Part shown: positions 48,381 to 58,187 of the stretch, piece after piece | How the letters are laid out: the number at the start of each line of letters is the position of its first letter | Numbering within the stretch: position 1 is the first letter of the stretch | Assembly: GCA_963830715.1 (NCBI GenBank) | Contig: CAWHNS010000002.1 | Coordinates: 1-64,000, forward strand | DNA length: 64,000 nt | DNA from: CAVVMA01 sp963830715 | GTDB lineage: Bacteria; Desulfobacterota; Binatia; Binatales; Binataceae | Direction of reading: 5' to 3' | Translations under genes and position numbers: made by a program | Notes under the pieces: model-generated | Told to the model about the DNA's origin: nothing | The model's database searches: none | Seen by the model: only the letters and a program-made list of their open reading frames with translations

Positions 48381-48501
48381 CTTCCGATGATCGCGGCGAA
48401 TCGCCTGTCCGACTCTCCGAAATTAACGCCGGATTGTCAATTGCAGGCCCAAACGATGAAACTTGCGGACGCGCTCGCGCTATTCTAATAGGAAGAGAGA
48501 A

Positions 48502-48517
48502 GCGTCTCGCGAGACGC
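48502..48517. promoter_or_regulatory. Perfect palindrome upstream of the acyl-CoA dehydrogenases
   Basis: GCGTCTCGCGAGACGC is a perfect 8+8 inverted repeat 39 bases before ATG 48556, just after an AT-rich TATTCTAATA stretch that could serve as a -10 box. The position and symmetry fit an operator for a dimeric regulator such as TetR-type fatty-acid repressors. The regulator is not in this window. Confidence 0.45.
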
Positions 48518-48555
48518 AGGAATTTTCGGGCGCGCCGCATAAGCCGGAGGAACAG

Positions 48556-49748
48556 ATGGATTTCAACTTGAGTGCCGAAGACGAAACGTTCCGCGCCGAG
48601 CTTCGCGCATGGCTGGAAACTAACGCTCCCAAAGGCCCCCGGCGCTCGCAGCTCGACATGATCGCCGAGGAGGACGCAGGCGACTGGGCGCGGCGCGTGC
48701 AATGGTACAAGAAGCTTCACTCCGGCGGCTGGATCGGAATTCACTGGCCGAAGGAGTACGGCGGGCGCGGCGCGGGCATCCTGCAGAACATCATCTATGG
48801 CGAAGAGCTGGATCGTGCCGACGCTCCGCTGCCGATGCTCGGGATGGGCCTCAACCTGCTCGGGCCGACCCTGATGCACTGGGGAAACGACGAGCAGAAG
48901 AAGCGATACCTGCCCGCCATCCTCGCCGGCGACGAGGTCTGGTGCCAGGGCTACTCGGAGCCGAACGCGGGCTCCGACCTGGCCTCGCTCCAGACCCGGG
49001 CGATCGAGGACGGCGACTATTTCGTCGTCAACGGGCAGAAGGTCTGGACCTCCGGGGCCCAGCACGCCGACTGGATCTTTCTGCTCGTGCGCACCGACCC
49101 CGAGGCGCCCAAGCATAAGGGGATCAGCTACCTGCTGGTCGATATGCACAGCCCCGGCGTGACCGTCCGGCCGCTGGTGCAGATGACCGGCGCGAAGGGA
49201 TTCAACGAGGTCTTCTTCGAGGACGTGCGCGTGCCGAGAAAAAACCTGGTCGGCGAGAAAAACCAGGGATGGCAGATCGCGATCACCACCCTGATGTTCG
49301 AGCGGAGCGGCGGCGCGGGCGGAAACCGCAACATGACCGGCCAGGTCCACGAGCTCGCGAAGCTCGCCCAATCGATCACGCGCGAGGGCCGCCCGGCCTG
49401 GGACGATTCCAGCGTGCGCCAGAAAGTCGCAGAGTTCGCCTGTGAGGCGGCAGCGCTCAAGTACACCGGCTATCGGCAGTTGACCCGGCGCCTCAAGGGG
49501 CTTCCGCCGGGCCGGAAGGCTCGATGATGAAGCTCTGCTCGACCGAGCTGAACCTCCGAATCCAGAACTATGCGATGGAGCTGCTGGGGCCCTACAGCCA
49601 GTTCGAGTATCGCGCCCGGTTCGCGATCGACTCCGGCAAATGGTCGTACAAGATGCTGGCGGCGCGCGGGATGACGATCGCGGCGGGGAGCAATCAGATC
49701 CAGCACAACATAATCGGCGAGCGCGTGCTCGGATTGCCCAAGGGCTAG
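48556..49748 (+). CDS. Acyl-CoA dehydrogenase, tandem copy 1 (one frameshift)
   Basis: This is an FAD-dependent acyl-CoA dehydrogenase of ~397 residues. ATG 48556 follows CCGGAGGAAC. It shows GGWIGIHWPKEYGGRGAGIL, WCQGYSEPNAGSDLASLQTR (FAD/substrate loop), VVNGQKVWTSGAQHADWIFL, VRVPRKNLVGEKNQGWQIAI, and, after a missing base near 49,515, KLCSTELNLRIQNYAMELLG and NQIQHNIIGERVLGLPKG. The (S)NQIQ/(S)EIQHNIIGERVLGLPK end is typical of long-chain or branched acyl-CoA enzymes of actinobacteria and relatives. The next gene is a close paralogue of identical length. Confidence 0.9.
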
Positions 49749-49904
49749 CGCTCGCCGGGCACGGTGGACGCCTTTCACTACTGCCGCCTTGCGTCGATTC
49801 GGCGCCCCGGAGTATGTAAGACTCGAATTGAAACCGGCGGCCGGCCTACTTTCGCTGATTGAGGCCAGGAGCGACGCACCGGTTTTGCGCTATCGGAGGA
49901 GTCG

Positions 49905-51097
49905 ATGGATTTCAACTACACCACCGAGGACGAAGCTTTCCGCAAGGAGCTGCGGACCTGGCTTGAGGCGAACGTGCCCAAAGACCGGCAGCCGCGCAGC
50001 GAAATCGACATGCTGCACGAGGAGGACGCCGACGACTGGCACAAGCGCCTCCAGTGGCATCGCAGGATGCACGCGGCCGGATGGGTCGGAATCAGCTGGC
50101 CCAAGGAATACGGCGGCCGCGGCGCCACCCTGATGCAGCAAATTATCTACAACGAGGAGATCTCTCGGGCGGCTCGCCGCCGCTGGTCAACGGACTGGGC
50201 ATCATGCTGGTCGGTCCGACGCTCATCCATTGGGGCAGCGAAGAGCAGAAGCAGCGCTACGTCCCGAAGATTCTCTCGGGCGAGGAAATCTGGTGCCAGG
50301 GCTACTCGGAGCCCAGCGCCGGCTCCGACGTCGCTTCGCTGCAGACCCGCGCGGTCGAGGAAGGCGACTATTTCATCGTCAACGGCCAGAAGGTCTGGAC
50401 CTCCGACGCCCATCACGCGGACTGGTGTATCCTGCTGGTGCGCACCGATCCCGACGCGCCCAAGCACAAGGGAATCAGCTACGTGCTGGTCGATATGCAC
50501 AGCCCCGGCGTTACGGTGCGTCCCCTGGTCCAGATCACCGGCGACAGCGGGTTCAACGAAGTGTTCTTCGAAGACGTCAAGGTGCCCCGCAAGAACCTGA
50601 TCGGGGAAAAGAACCACGGATGGCAGGTCGCGATTACAACGCTGATGTTCGAGCGCGCCGGTATCGGCGGCGGTCGCGACATGATCGGCCAGGTTAGAGA
50701 GCTGGCGGCGCTGGCCAAATCGGTCAAGCGCAACGGTCGCACGGCGTGGGACGACTCCAGCGTGCGTCAGAGAATCGGCGGGTTCGCCTGCGAGGCCTCC
50801 GCGCTGAAGTACACCGGCTATCGCCAGTTGACCCGCCGCCTTAAGGGACTGCCACCCGGACCCGAGGGCTCGGTGATGAAGCTCGGAACTAGCGAGTTGA
50901 ACCTCAGGATGAACAACTATGCGATGGAGCTGCTCGGGCCGTATAGCCAGTTCGAGTATCGCGCCCCGCTCGCGGTCGATCGGGGCAAGTGGTCGTACCG
51001 GATGCTCGCGTCGCGGGCGCTGACGATCGCCGGCGGCACCAGCGAGATTCAGCACAACATTATCGGCGAGCGCGTGCTGGGACTGCCTAAGGGCTGA
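49905..51097 (+). CDS. Acyl-CoA dehydrogenase, tandem copy 2 (one frameshift)
   Basis: This paralogue of the preceding gene, also 397 residues, starts at ATG 49905 after ATCGGAGGAG. It has WCQGYSEPSAGSDVASLQTR, IVNGQKVWTSDAHHADWCIL, VKVPRKNLIGEKNHGWQVAI and TSEIQHNIIGERVLGLPKG. A missing G in a run near 50,172 splits it after EEISRA. The two copies align residue for residue without gaps and share most motifs, so they arose by duplication; differences such as GAQHADWIF versus DAHHADWCI may reflect different substrates. In some bacteria such adjacent pairs form heteromeric enzymes for steroid side chains, which is possible here but unproven. Confidence 0.9.
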
Positions 51098-51168
51098 ACC
51101 GAAGCGGCTTCGCGACGCCTTCAGCGTTGCCCGAGCCGTCGCGGCGGCGAGCGCGCAGATTGAAATGC

Positions 51169-51206
51169 GAACGAGGGCAGCCGGGCAGGCTGCCCTTCGT
51201 TCTTTT
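51169..51206 (+). terminator. Strong hairpin plus T-run before the RimL-like gene
   Basis: GAACGAGGGCAGCC pairs with GGCTGCCCTTCGTTC around GGGCA, with one bulged T. It is followed by TTTT, then the ribosome site GGAGG of the next gene. It looks like the terminator of the acyl-CoA dehydrogenase pair and could also act as an attenuator for the acetyltransferase. Confidence 0.65.
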
Positions 51207-51218
51207 GGAGGCCGCGCG

Positions 51219-51761
51219 ATGGAAGGAAAGCTGGTGAGGCTGCGAGCCTATGAACGGTCGGACCTGGAAGCCGTGATGGCGTGGGTCAACGACGAGGAGG
51301 TCAAGCACTTTCTCGGCGGGCCGATGCTCACTTATCCGGTCTCGCGAGTCCAGCAGGAGCAGTTCCTCGAACGCGCGTCGCGGCAGAGCGATGACCATAA
51401 GACCTTCGCGATCGAGACGCTGACGCGCGAGTATATCGGCGGAATCGATCTGCACAATATCAACTGGATAGATCGCCACGCAGAAATAGGAATTGTAATA
51501 GGTATCAAGAAGAACTGGAGCAAGGGTTACGGCACAGACGCGATGCGGGTGCTGCTGAAGCTCGCCTTCGAGAAGATGAATCTGCACAGGGTGTATCTGC
51601 TGGTCTTCGCGTACAACGAGCGCGCGATTGCGTCGTATGAAAAGTGCGGTTTCAAACGCGAGGGCGTGCTGCGCGAGCATCGTTACGCCCAGGGCAAATA
51701 CCACGACGCGATTGTGATGGGCCTGCTGGAGTCGGAGTACCGGGCTTCATCGCCGGGCTGA
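51219..51761 (+). CDS. RimJ/RimL-type GNAT acetyltransferase
   Basis: This complete 180-residue protein starts at ATG 51219, with GGAGG eight bases upstream. It shows LVRLRAYERSDLEAVMAWVN, EYIGGIDLHNINWIDRHAEI, GIVIGIKKNWSKGYGTDAMR (acetyl-CoA loop KGYGTDA), VLLKLAFEKMNLHRVYLLVF, and NERAIASYEKCGFKREGVLR. This is the ribosomal-protein/antibiotic acetyltransferase subfamily, acting on amino groups; the precise acceptor is unknown. Its ribosome site directly follows the hairpin at 51169-51206. It is followed 106 bases later by a membrane glycosyltransferase on the same strand. Confidence 0.85.
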   Translation: MEGKLVRLRAYERSDLEAVMAWVNDEEVKHFLGGPMLTYPVSRVQQEQFLERASRQSDDHKTFAIETLTREYIGGIDLHNINWIDRHAEIGIVIGIKKNWSKGYGTDAMRVLLKLAFEKMNLHRVYLLVFAYNERAIASYEKCGFKREGVLREHRYAQGKYHDAIVMGLLESEYRASSPG

Positions 51762-51866
51762 GATCTCCCGCGCTTCGAGGCTCTGGCGGCGCTTCGACGA
51801 GGCCTCTTCCCGCAGTGAGCAAGAGCAGGCTGCGGGCCGCGCTTTTCTCGACTACACTCCACCGCC

Positions 51867-53231
51867 GTGACGGAAGTGGCAACCGCCGGCAGCACGCTCG
51901 GTCTCTTCAGCGCGCTCGTGCTGTTCGCGCTCCTCGCGGCGGCTCTGGTGCTTGTTCTGGAACCGCTGTTTGTCGATCGGGACCTGACGGTGGGGCGTGC
52001 CTTGTTGTGGCTCTGCGGAATCGCAATCGCGAAGTTCGCTCTGCTTCCGTCCTTTCCGGGCTACTGGGACGACGTGCGATGCTGGAACTTGTGGTCGGCG
52101 GCAATGGCTTACGCCGGCCCGGCCCGGATCTACGATCCCCAGTACCTGTGCGATTATCCGCCCGGCTATCTTTACGTGCTGTGGCTTGCGGGTTATGTCA
52201 CGGGCGCGCTCGGGCTCAAGTCGTTCGACGCGATACGGCTGGTGACCGAAAGTCCGCCGCTGGTGGCGGATTTTCTTCTCGGACTCACGATCTTCGCTGT
52301 GATTCGGCGGCTTGGTCCGGCTCGCCCGGCCTTCGCCGGGATGTTGCTGTTCGCGCTCAATCCGAGCCTGCTGTTCGACACGGTCGCATGGGGACAGAGC
52401 GATTCCGTCCTCACACTGCCGATTCTGCTGAGCGTGGCGCTCGCGATGGACGCGCGCTTCGAGCTGGCGTGGGCGGTCGCGGCGATCGCGGTGCTGGTCA
52501 AGCCGCAGGGCCTGATTTTCCTCCCGATGCTCGGGCTGTGGACCCTCTGGAACGTTGAGTTTTGGGACCTGGCGGGCGCCGCGACGGCCTTCGCGGGCAC
52601 GATGATGATCGGAATCGCGCCCTTTCAGATCAACCGGCCCTGGAACCTGCTTTTCGACCTCTACTTCTCGGCCGCCGGCCGCTATCCGACGACCTCCGAC
52701 AACGCCTTCAACCTGATGGGGCTGCTGGGCGGTATGCGCGAGCCGGACTCGGTGCGTATTGCCGGGGTCTCGGCGTTTGCGCTGGGAATGACGCTTTTTC
52801 TGTTCGTCTACGCGCTCGCTGCCTACATTTTGTATCGCAAGCGCACGGCCCGAACGCTGCTGCTGTCGGTCTTCCTCGCTTATCTGGCGATGTTCGTGCT
52901 GGCGCCGCGCATCCACGAGCGATATCTCTATCCCGCGATTGCGATCGCGATTCCGCTGGTGTTCGATTCGCCCGCAATGATCGCAGTTTTCGGGACGCTC
53001 AGCGCCACATTTCTCTTCAATCTCGCCTTTGTGAAGCGCTTCAACGAGAACGAGTTGTTCCTGGCGCCCAATGACCCGTGGGCCGGCGCGGCGGCGTTGG
53101 TCAATCTTGCCGCGCTGGTCGTGGCCACGATCTATGGGCTGCGGATCGCGTCGGGAGCGGCGGAGCTGCCCGCTGGCGCCGTGCAGCCTGCCGCGAATCG
53201 CGGACCTAAGTTGACATCAACGCCGGGGTGA
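51867..53231 (+). CDS. Membrane-embedded GT-C glycosyltransferase-like protein
   Basis: This is a 454-residue polytopic protein starting at GTG 51867. The first luminal loop PSFPGYWDDVRCWNLWSAAM contains the acidic WDD of GT-C enzymes that use polyprenyl-phosphate sugars. FDTVAWGQSDSVLTLPILLS and FVLAPRIHERYLYPAIAIAI are recurrent in PMT/ALG6-like and GT87-like bacterial mannosyltransferases, where the R-x-HERYL(F/Y)P segment sits near the active site. About eleven helices are predicted. The donor and acceptor are unknown. A strong hairpin follows the stop. Confidence 0.75.
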   Translation: MTEVATAGSTLGLFSALVLFALLAAALVLVLEPLFVDRDLTVGRALLWLCGIAIAKFALLPSFPGYWDDVRCWNLWSAAMAYAGPARIYDPQYLCDYPPGYLYVLWLAGYVTGALGLKSFDAIRLVTESPPLVADFLLGLTIFAVIRRLGPARPAFAGMLLFALNPSLLFDTVAWGQSDSVLTLPILLSVALAMDARFELAWAVAAIAVLVKPQGLIFLPMLGLWTLWNVEFWDLAGAATAFAGTMMIGIAPFQINRPWNLLFDLYFSAAGRYPTTSDNAFNLMGLLGGMREPDSVRIAGVSAFALGMTLFLFVYALAAYILYRKRTARTLLLSVFLAYLAMFVLAPRIHERYLYPAIAIAIPLVFDSPAMIAVFGTLSATFLFNLAFVKRFNENELFLAPNDPWAGAAALVNLAALVVATIYGLRIASGAAELPAGAVQPAANRGPKLTSTPG

Positions 53232-53254
53232 CAGCGAAGGACGCCCAAAAGCGC

Positions 53255-53286
53255 GCGACCCGAGCGCCTGATGGCGCCCGGGTCGC
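53255..53286. terminator. Bidirectional hairpin between convergent genes
   Basis: GCGACCCGAGCGCC-TGAT-GGCGCCCGGGTCGC forms 13 of 14 pairs. It lies between the stop of the GT-C gene (53231) and the stop of the opposing CSLREA protein (53314). There is no U-tract on either side, so termination may be Rho-assisted. Confidence 0.5.
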
Positions 53287-53313
53287 TTCCGGAAGTCCGC
53301 CCGCCGGATCCGA

Positions 53314-56300
53314 TCAGTCGCCCGTGCCGCTCAGCGTCACCGTAAGCGGGACCGGGCTCGCGCTATCGCCGATGAGCAGCGAGCCCTTGCGCAGGCCGTG
53401 AGCTGTCGGCTTGAACGCGACCTGGATATAGCAGGTTGCGTGCGCCTTGAGCTGGCCGCCGCAAGAGTTGCTCGTGATCGCAAAGTCGCCGCTCACGACC
53501 ACCTCGTTCAAGCCCAGCGGGCCGTTAAGATTACTGGTTATGCTGACCAATTTTGCCGAGCTCGCAGTCCCCGTTCTCTGCGGGGCGTAGGTCACCGCGG
53601 ACGGCGACGCAGTCGCAACCGCCAGACCCGAGCCGCTCAGTGTCACGGTCGGCGCAGGCTTCCCGCCGCCCACGTTGTCGTGAACCTGGAGAATGGCGCT
53701 GTTTTTTCCGGCGACGCTCGGCGCATAAAGAACTTTGATGCTGCAGGACGATTGCGCAGGGATCGACGGCATACAGTTGTCGGTCTCCGTAAACGGGGTG
53801 CCCGAGGTATTGCCGACGTTGGTAATCGTAATCCCGGATACGTTCAAGGTGGCGCTCCGGTTGTTGGCGACGGTAATCGTCTGAGCGAGGCTGCTGAGCC
53901 CTAGCGGCTGCGATTGGAACAAGATGCTGGACGGGAACAGCGTCACGATCGGGGGCCCGGGGGGGCCTTGCACGGAGACCGAGGCGCTCCCGGCGCTCGC
54001 GGCGCAGTTTGGCGTGCCCGCAAACGACGCCTGCATACTCAGGTTCCCGTCGAACCCCAGGCGCGAAAAAGCTGGTCGTAGCAGTGCCGTAGAATCCGGT
54101 ATTCGAGGTCGCTGGCGAGCCATTGAAGGTGAAGGTTATCGGCAATCCAAGCGTGCATTGGGAGGGTCCGCTGAGCGCTGCCGAGGCCGTAAACAAAGTC
54201 CCCGGACGAACGACGACATTCCTGACCGTAAGCCTGGTCGGAGATGGAGCGGGTACGATTACCTGTCCTGTAGCCATGACCGGGGTACACGAAACCGTAC
54301 CTGCGAACGACGCCTGAATCGGGAAATTGCCGGAACTGCCCGGCGCAGTGAACGACGCGTTCGCAACACCGTTCGCGTTGGTTATCGCAATCTGCACCTG
54401 ATTCTGAAACGTGAAGTTTACCTGCTGATTGATCGCACAGGCGCCGGGCTCCAATTCGGCGGCCGCGGTGAATACCGAGCCCTCTGTCGCAGTCACACCC
54501 GCAACGGTCATGACGCTGGCGGTCGCGTTCGATCCGGTGACGGTCAATGATCCGGCGCCGGTGGCGGCGGCGCAGCCTGCGCCTCCAGGGAATGAGGCGA
54601 CGATTTGGAATGTGCCGCTGGCTGGCGCTGTGAACGGCGTAGAAGTCGCGACGCCCGATCCGCCCGATCCGACCGGCGTCACGGTCGCGACCTGGATCGG
54701 CTGCGTCTCGACCGCAAACGTCACCATGTCCGACGGTACCGTGCATCCCGGCGCCGTGGATACCACTGTCGCGACGGCGGTGAACTGGCTGCCAGCCGCG
54801 GCGGTCACCGGCGACACTGTCACCGTCGTAGTCGAGACTGGACCGAGCGTCAGCACGCCGCCGTTAGTGCTCGGAGCGCATCCGGAGTTACCGGGATACG
54901 ACGCCTGGATCAGGAACACTTGCCCGGGATTGCCGCTGGGCGCCGTGAGTGTGACGCTCGCCACCCCGTTGGGCCCGGTGTTGACCGGCAGGCTGGTTAC
55001 TGGCGGCGTGCTCTCGAGGGTGAACGTTATCGGCTGGTTAGATGTGCAACTACTGGTGTTCGAAGCGAGCGTGGCCGTGGCCGTGAACGACGATCCTGGC
55101 GAAGCCGTGGCGTTCGCGACTGATAGCGTAGTGCCGGCAGGCACCGTCGGGCCGCTGACCGTCACCAACGCGGTGCCGCTGGCCGGTCCGCATGGAGTGT
55201 TAGGCATTCCGGCATACGAGGCCTGAGCTACGAAGGTCCCGCCGCTGTTGGGAGCGAAGAACAACGCGCTCGCGTTGCCATTGACGTCTGTACTCCCCGC
55301 CACAAGGTTGCTCAGGAAGGTGAAGATTATCTGTTGGGGGGTTGACGCGCAGATCAAAGGAGTCAAGGTTGCCAGGACATTGAAAGCCCCGTTGGGTACC
55401 GCCGAGGCATTCGAGACCGAGAGCATTGTCTCGAACTCGTACGCTCCGATCGTGCAGGCGCTGAAACCTTGCGGGATCCGCCAAGCCCCGCGCTGATCGG
55501 TGGTTGCGCAGGAACCGCCGGGAACCGCCAGAATCGCGCCGCTGCTGAGCGAGGTGAAACCGAGAGTCTGGGTTGGCCCGCCGTTCGACCCAAGCATCGT
55601 GCTGAGGCCCACCATGTTACCCGGAGCGACGTTATCTCCAATCTCAAGGCCGTTCGCGCCATAGAACGGGGAGCCCGGAACGGGGTTGAAGTTGCAGGTC
55701 GTATCGCTGGAAATGTTGTAGCCTGCGTCCGCCGCGGGGAAAGGGGTGATCGTGCCGGTGCAGTTCGCAGGGGTGCCAGGGGTGCCGGTTGTGTTGTCGA
55801 GGATCGTGTTCGAGACGATGAGCTTGACGCCGGCGTTGTCGATTCCGGTTTGCGTGCTCGTGCTCGTCATGAAAAATGTGCTGCTGCTGACCGAGAACGC
55901 ACTGCTGCCGCTGTTGTAAAGCGCGCCGCCTAAACCGGTGGCGCTGTTTTCGAAAAACGTGGCGTTGGTAACGCTCGCCGCGGCGCCCGTGTTGCTGAAG
56001 ATGGCGCCGCCGTTGCCTGTCGCGCTGTTGCTGGCGAAAGTGCTGCTCGAAACGTTAAGCGCGCCGGTATTGTAGATGGCACCGCCGGACAAAACGGCGC
56101 TGTTCAGCGAGAAAGTGGTGTTGGTAACGGTCAGGGCTCCGGCGTTGTTGATCGCGCCGCCGTTGCTGTTGTTGTTGTTGCTGTTCGTGTTGTCGCCGTT
56201 GGCGATAGTCAGATTATTCAGCGTGAGCGACGCGCCAACATTCACGCTTAGCAGCGCGGCGGGGTAGCCTCCGGTGCCCGTGATCGTTATCGCCTGCCCG

Positions 56301-56656
56301 CTCCCGTCGATCGTCAGAGTGTTCACGATGTTGGGAAGACTGCTCCCCAGCGTGATCGTGCCGCTGACGTTGAAAGTGATGGTGTCGTTTCCGGTCCCGG
56401 CCACGCAAAGGCCGCTGGTTGTATCAGAACGTGTGTTGGCGTTGTTGATCGCCTCGCGCAGGCTGCAAAACCCGTCGCCTGGGGGATTTTCGTCGGCGGT
56501 GCTCTTGACTACGATAACCGCGGCGTTGGAGATCGCCGGGCGGAGAAAGACGGAAAGCACCAGCAGAGAAGCCAGAAACGCGGGCCGCGACAGGACCCTG
56601 CCGACCGCCGCTGTTCGATAGCTCATCGAGAAACTCTCGGTCGCTTTGGATCCCAT
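53314..56656 (-). CDS. CSLREA/beta-helix protein with Ig-like repeats and ASH domain (one frameshift)
   Basis: This protein has ~1,113 residues after removing one base near 54,065. Order: signal peptide (LASLLVLSVFLRPAISNAAV; ATG 56626 is an alternative start), CSLREAINNAN domain (~62), a right-handed beta-helix with GGAIYNTG and SSTFASNSATGNGGAIF repeats (~95-300), about six ~95-residue Ig-like repeats with the recurring pattern GSxFTATATL...GxVQASYPG...C (~410-880), then ASH-type choice-of-anchor D repeats (FPSSILFQSQPLGLSSLAQT) to the end. The paired Cys in each Ig-like repeat suggest disulfides, so it is extracytoplasmic. It shares ends with the 32,649-37,041 protein but has a different middle. 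Confidence 0.8.
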
Positions 56657-57015
56657 ATGTCACTCCCCGGAGAAATCATTGGCAGCTCTCCGGTCGCGCT
56701 ACCAGCAGACACTTCGGCTGCCCAACCACCCCCTGGGGCTGGAGACCTGAACTCTCTTTGGCACGCGCGAGCATTAGATGTCAAACGAAGCCGCACGCAA
56801 ACTTTATCATAGTTCCAACTCCTGCCGGAGACGCCAAGCCATGCAATAGACGCCTAGGCTGTCGCGTAAATTCGACATTGGGCTTCGGACCAATCCGGCC
56901 CGGTCGGCTATTAGCAAATTGCGAAGCTGGGCGCGCGAGAGCCAGGCTGATCCCGGTGACGTCGCTATTCCCGAGTGGGGTTACGATAGACCGTCGCGGT
57001 CGTCACCCGATGCCG
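56657..57015. other. Long 5' region upstream of the CSLREA gene
   Basis: This ~360-base stretch has no convincing gene. It carries the upstream control region for the minus-strand CSLREA gene, including GGGGAGTGACAT just before its start and a GC-rich stem-forming segment around 56,665-56,745 that could be a structured leader. I tested it by eye for known riboswitch cores and found no convincing match. Confidence 0.35.
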
Positions 57016-57927
57016 TCACGCCGGCTTGATACTAAATCCGACTTTCGGGAAGTGATTGACTATCCCGCCCAGCGAGGGCTCTTCGCGCTCGATCGCGACT
57101 TCGTATGTGGAGCTCGCCACCACGATTCCGGTCACCGGATCGAATCCGTAATCGTCGGGCATGACGCTGACCTTCATACCCGGCTTGAGCCCGTTCGGAT
57201 CATTCGGATCTTCGCCGGCGCGCGCCGACGGCTGACTCTCGCGAGCGATTTTCAGCGCTTCGTCGGGATCCATCGGCGTCACGTCGCCATTGCCCATCGC
57301 CTCGACACGCTGAAACCATCGCATCAGGTTGGCGTGACGCTGCGCGAGGGCGAACGAGTCCGGCTCGATCCGCAGGAACCATACCGGATGGAAGCAAGCA
57401 GCGTCGGCCAGGCTGAATGCACTCCCGAGCACAAACGGCCGATCGGAGAGCTGCCCATCGAGCATCGAGAGGAACGCCCGCACCTGGTTGCGCGCGTCCG
57501 GCCCGGTCTGCAACATTTCGGCGAAGCTCGCCCCGCGCATCATCTTCGAGCGATCCTCGATGAATTCCTTAGGCACCGTGGGAGCGAGCTTCTCGAAGAT
57601 TGCCGGAGTGGTGGAGAAGAAGAATCGGCGGTCCGCGAACAGGCTAATCATGTGGCAGATGCCCTCGCTGCCGCCGGGATAAATCGTCGGCTCAGGGAAT
57701 AGCTCCTCGAGCTTGCGCGCGATGATGCCGGTATCGCAGTAGACGTCCGCCCCGATCTGCATCACGGGGATCCGCCGATAACCCCCGGTCAGAGGGACGA
57801 GCTTCGGCTTGGGCATGATTACCGGCTGTTCGACCGATCGCCAGCTCACCTTCTTGTGGGCCAGAATCTTGCGAATCTTTTCCGAGAACGGCGAACCGGC
57901 GTATTGATGCAGGATGATGTCGCCCAT
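57016..57927 (-). CDS. Glutathione S-transferase-like protein with C-terminal extension
   Basis: This complete 303-residue protein has an amino-terminal thioredoxin-like domain (IILHQYAGSPFSEKIRKILA, where SPFS replaces the CxxC of glutaredoxins, and YRRIPVMQIGADVYCDTGII, the cis-Pro and GSH-binding D/S-x region). The helical domain has FVLGSAFSLADAACFHPVWF, the GST N-capping motif S-x-x-D. The carboxy extension of ~70 residues (LKPGMKVSVMPDDYGFDPVT) resembles a small beta domain not found in most GSTs. It may act on hydrophobic electrophiles; the substrate is unknown. Glutathione supply is supported by gshA. Confidence 0.78.
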   Translation of the reverse strand: MGDIILHQYAGSPFSEKIRKILAHKKVSWRSVEQPVIMPKPKLVPLTGGYRRIPVMQIGADVYCDTGIIARKLEELFPEPTIYPGGSEGICHMISLFADRRFFFSTTPAIFEKLAPTVPKEFIEDRSKMMRGASFAEMLQTGPDARNQVRAFLSMLDGQLSDRPFVLGSAFSLADAACFHPVWFLRIEPDSFALAQRHANLMRWFQRVEAMGNGDVTPMDPDEALKIARESQPSARAGEDPNDPNGLKPGMKVSVMPDDYGFDPVTGIVVASSTYEVAIEREEPSLGGIVNHFPKVGFSIKPA

Positions 57928-58187
57928 GGATTCCTCCGGATGTTTCGATCACACATCTTCTATCTCAGGTTCGGCCGGACTTGCGAGCGGTTGATGCGCT
58001 GGCTCGAGATGCCGGCTTCCAGATCGTGTTCGGGCGTTTGGCATAATGCCGGCACCCGAGCTATTGTGGCTGGCTTCGCGGACGCTTCGCGGGAAGCCGC
58101 GCGGGGATTTCGTAAATTTTTCGGCGTCGCCACGCGACCCTTGTCGGCTGCTGACGCGATGCCTGGGAAGGCAGGTCTCGAAGCGAA

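Noticed and set aside
48105..48555. Small UPF0175-like gene paired with a toxin
   Set aside because: No toxin-like frame is found on either side; the upstream space is a control region for the acyl-CoA dehydrogenases.
54429..55226. 265-codon + strand frame opposite the second CSLREA protein
   Set aside because: Composition is Val/Thr/Pro-rich as expected from the complement of Ig-like repeats; no start context or domain.
56665..56880. Possible cyclic-di-GMP or other riboswitch in the leader of the CSLREA gene
   Set aside because: ACGC-type motifs are present, but the conserved core order and pairing of known classes could not be reproduced on either strand.
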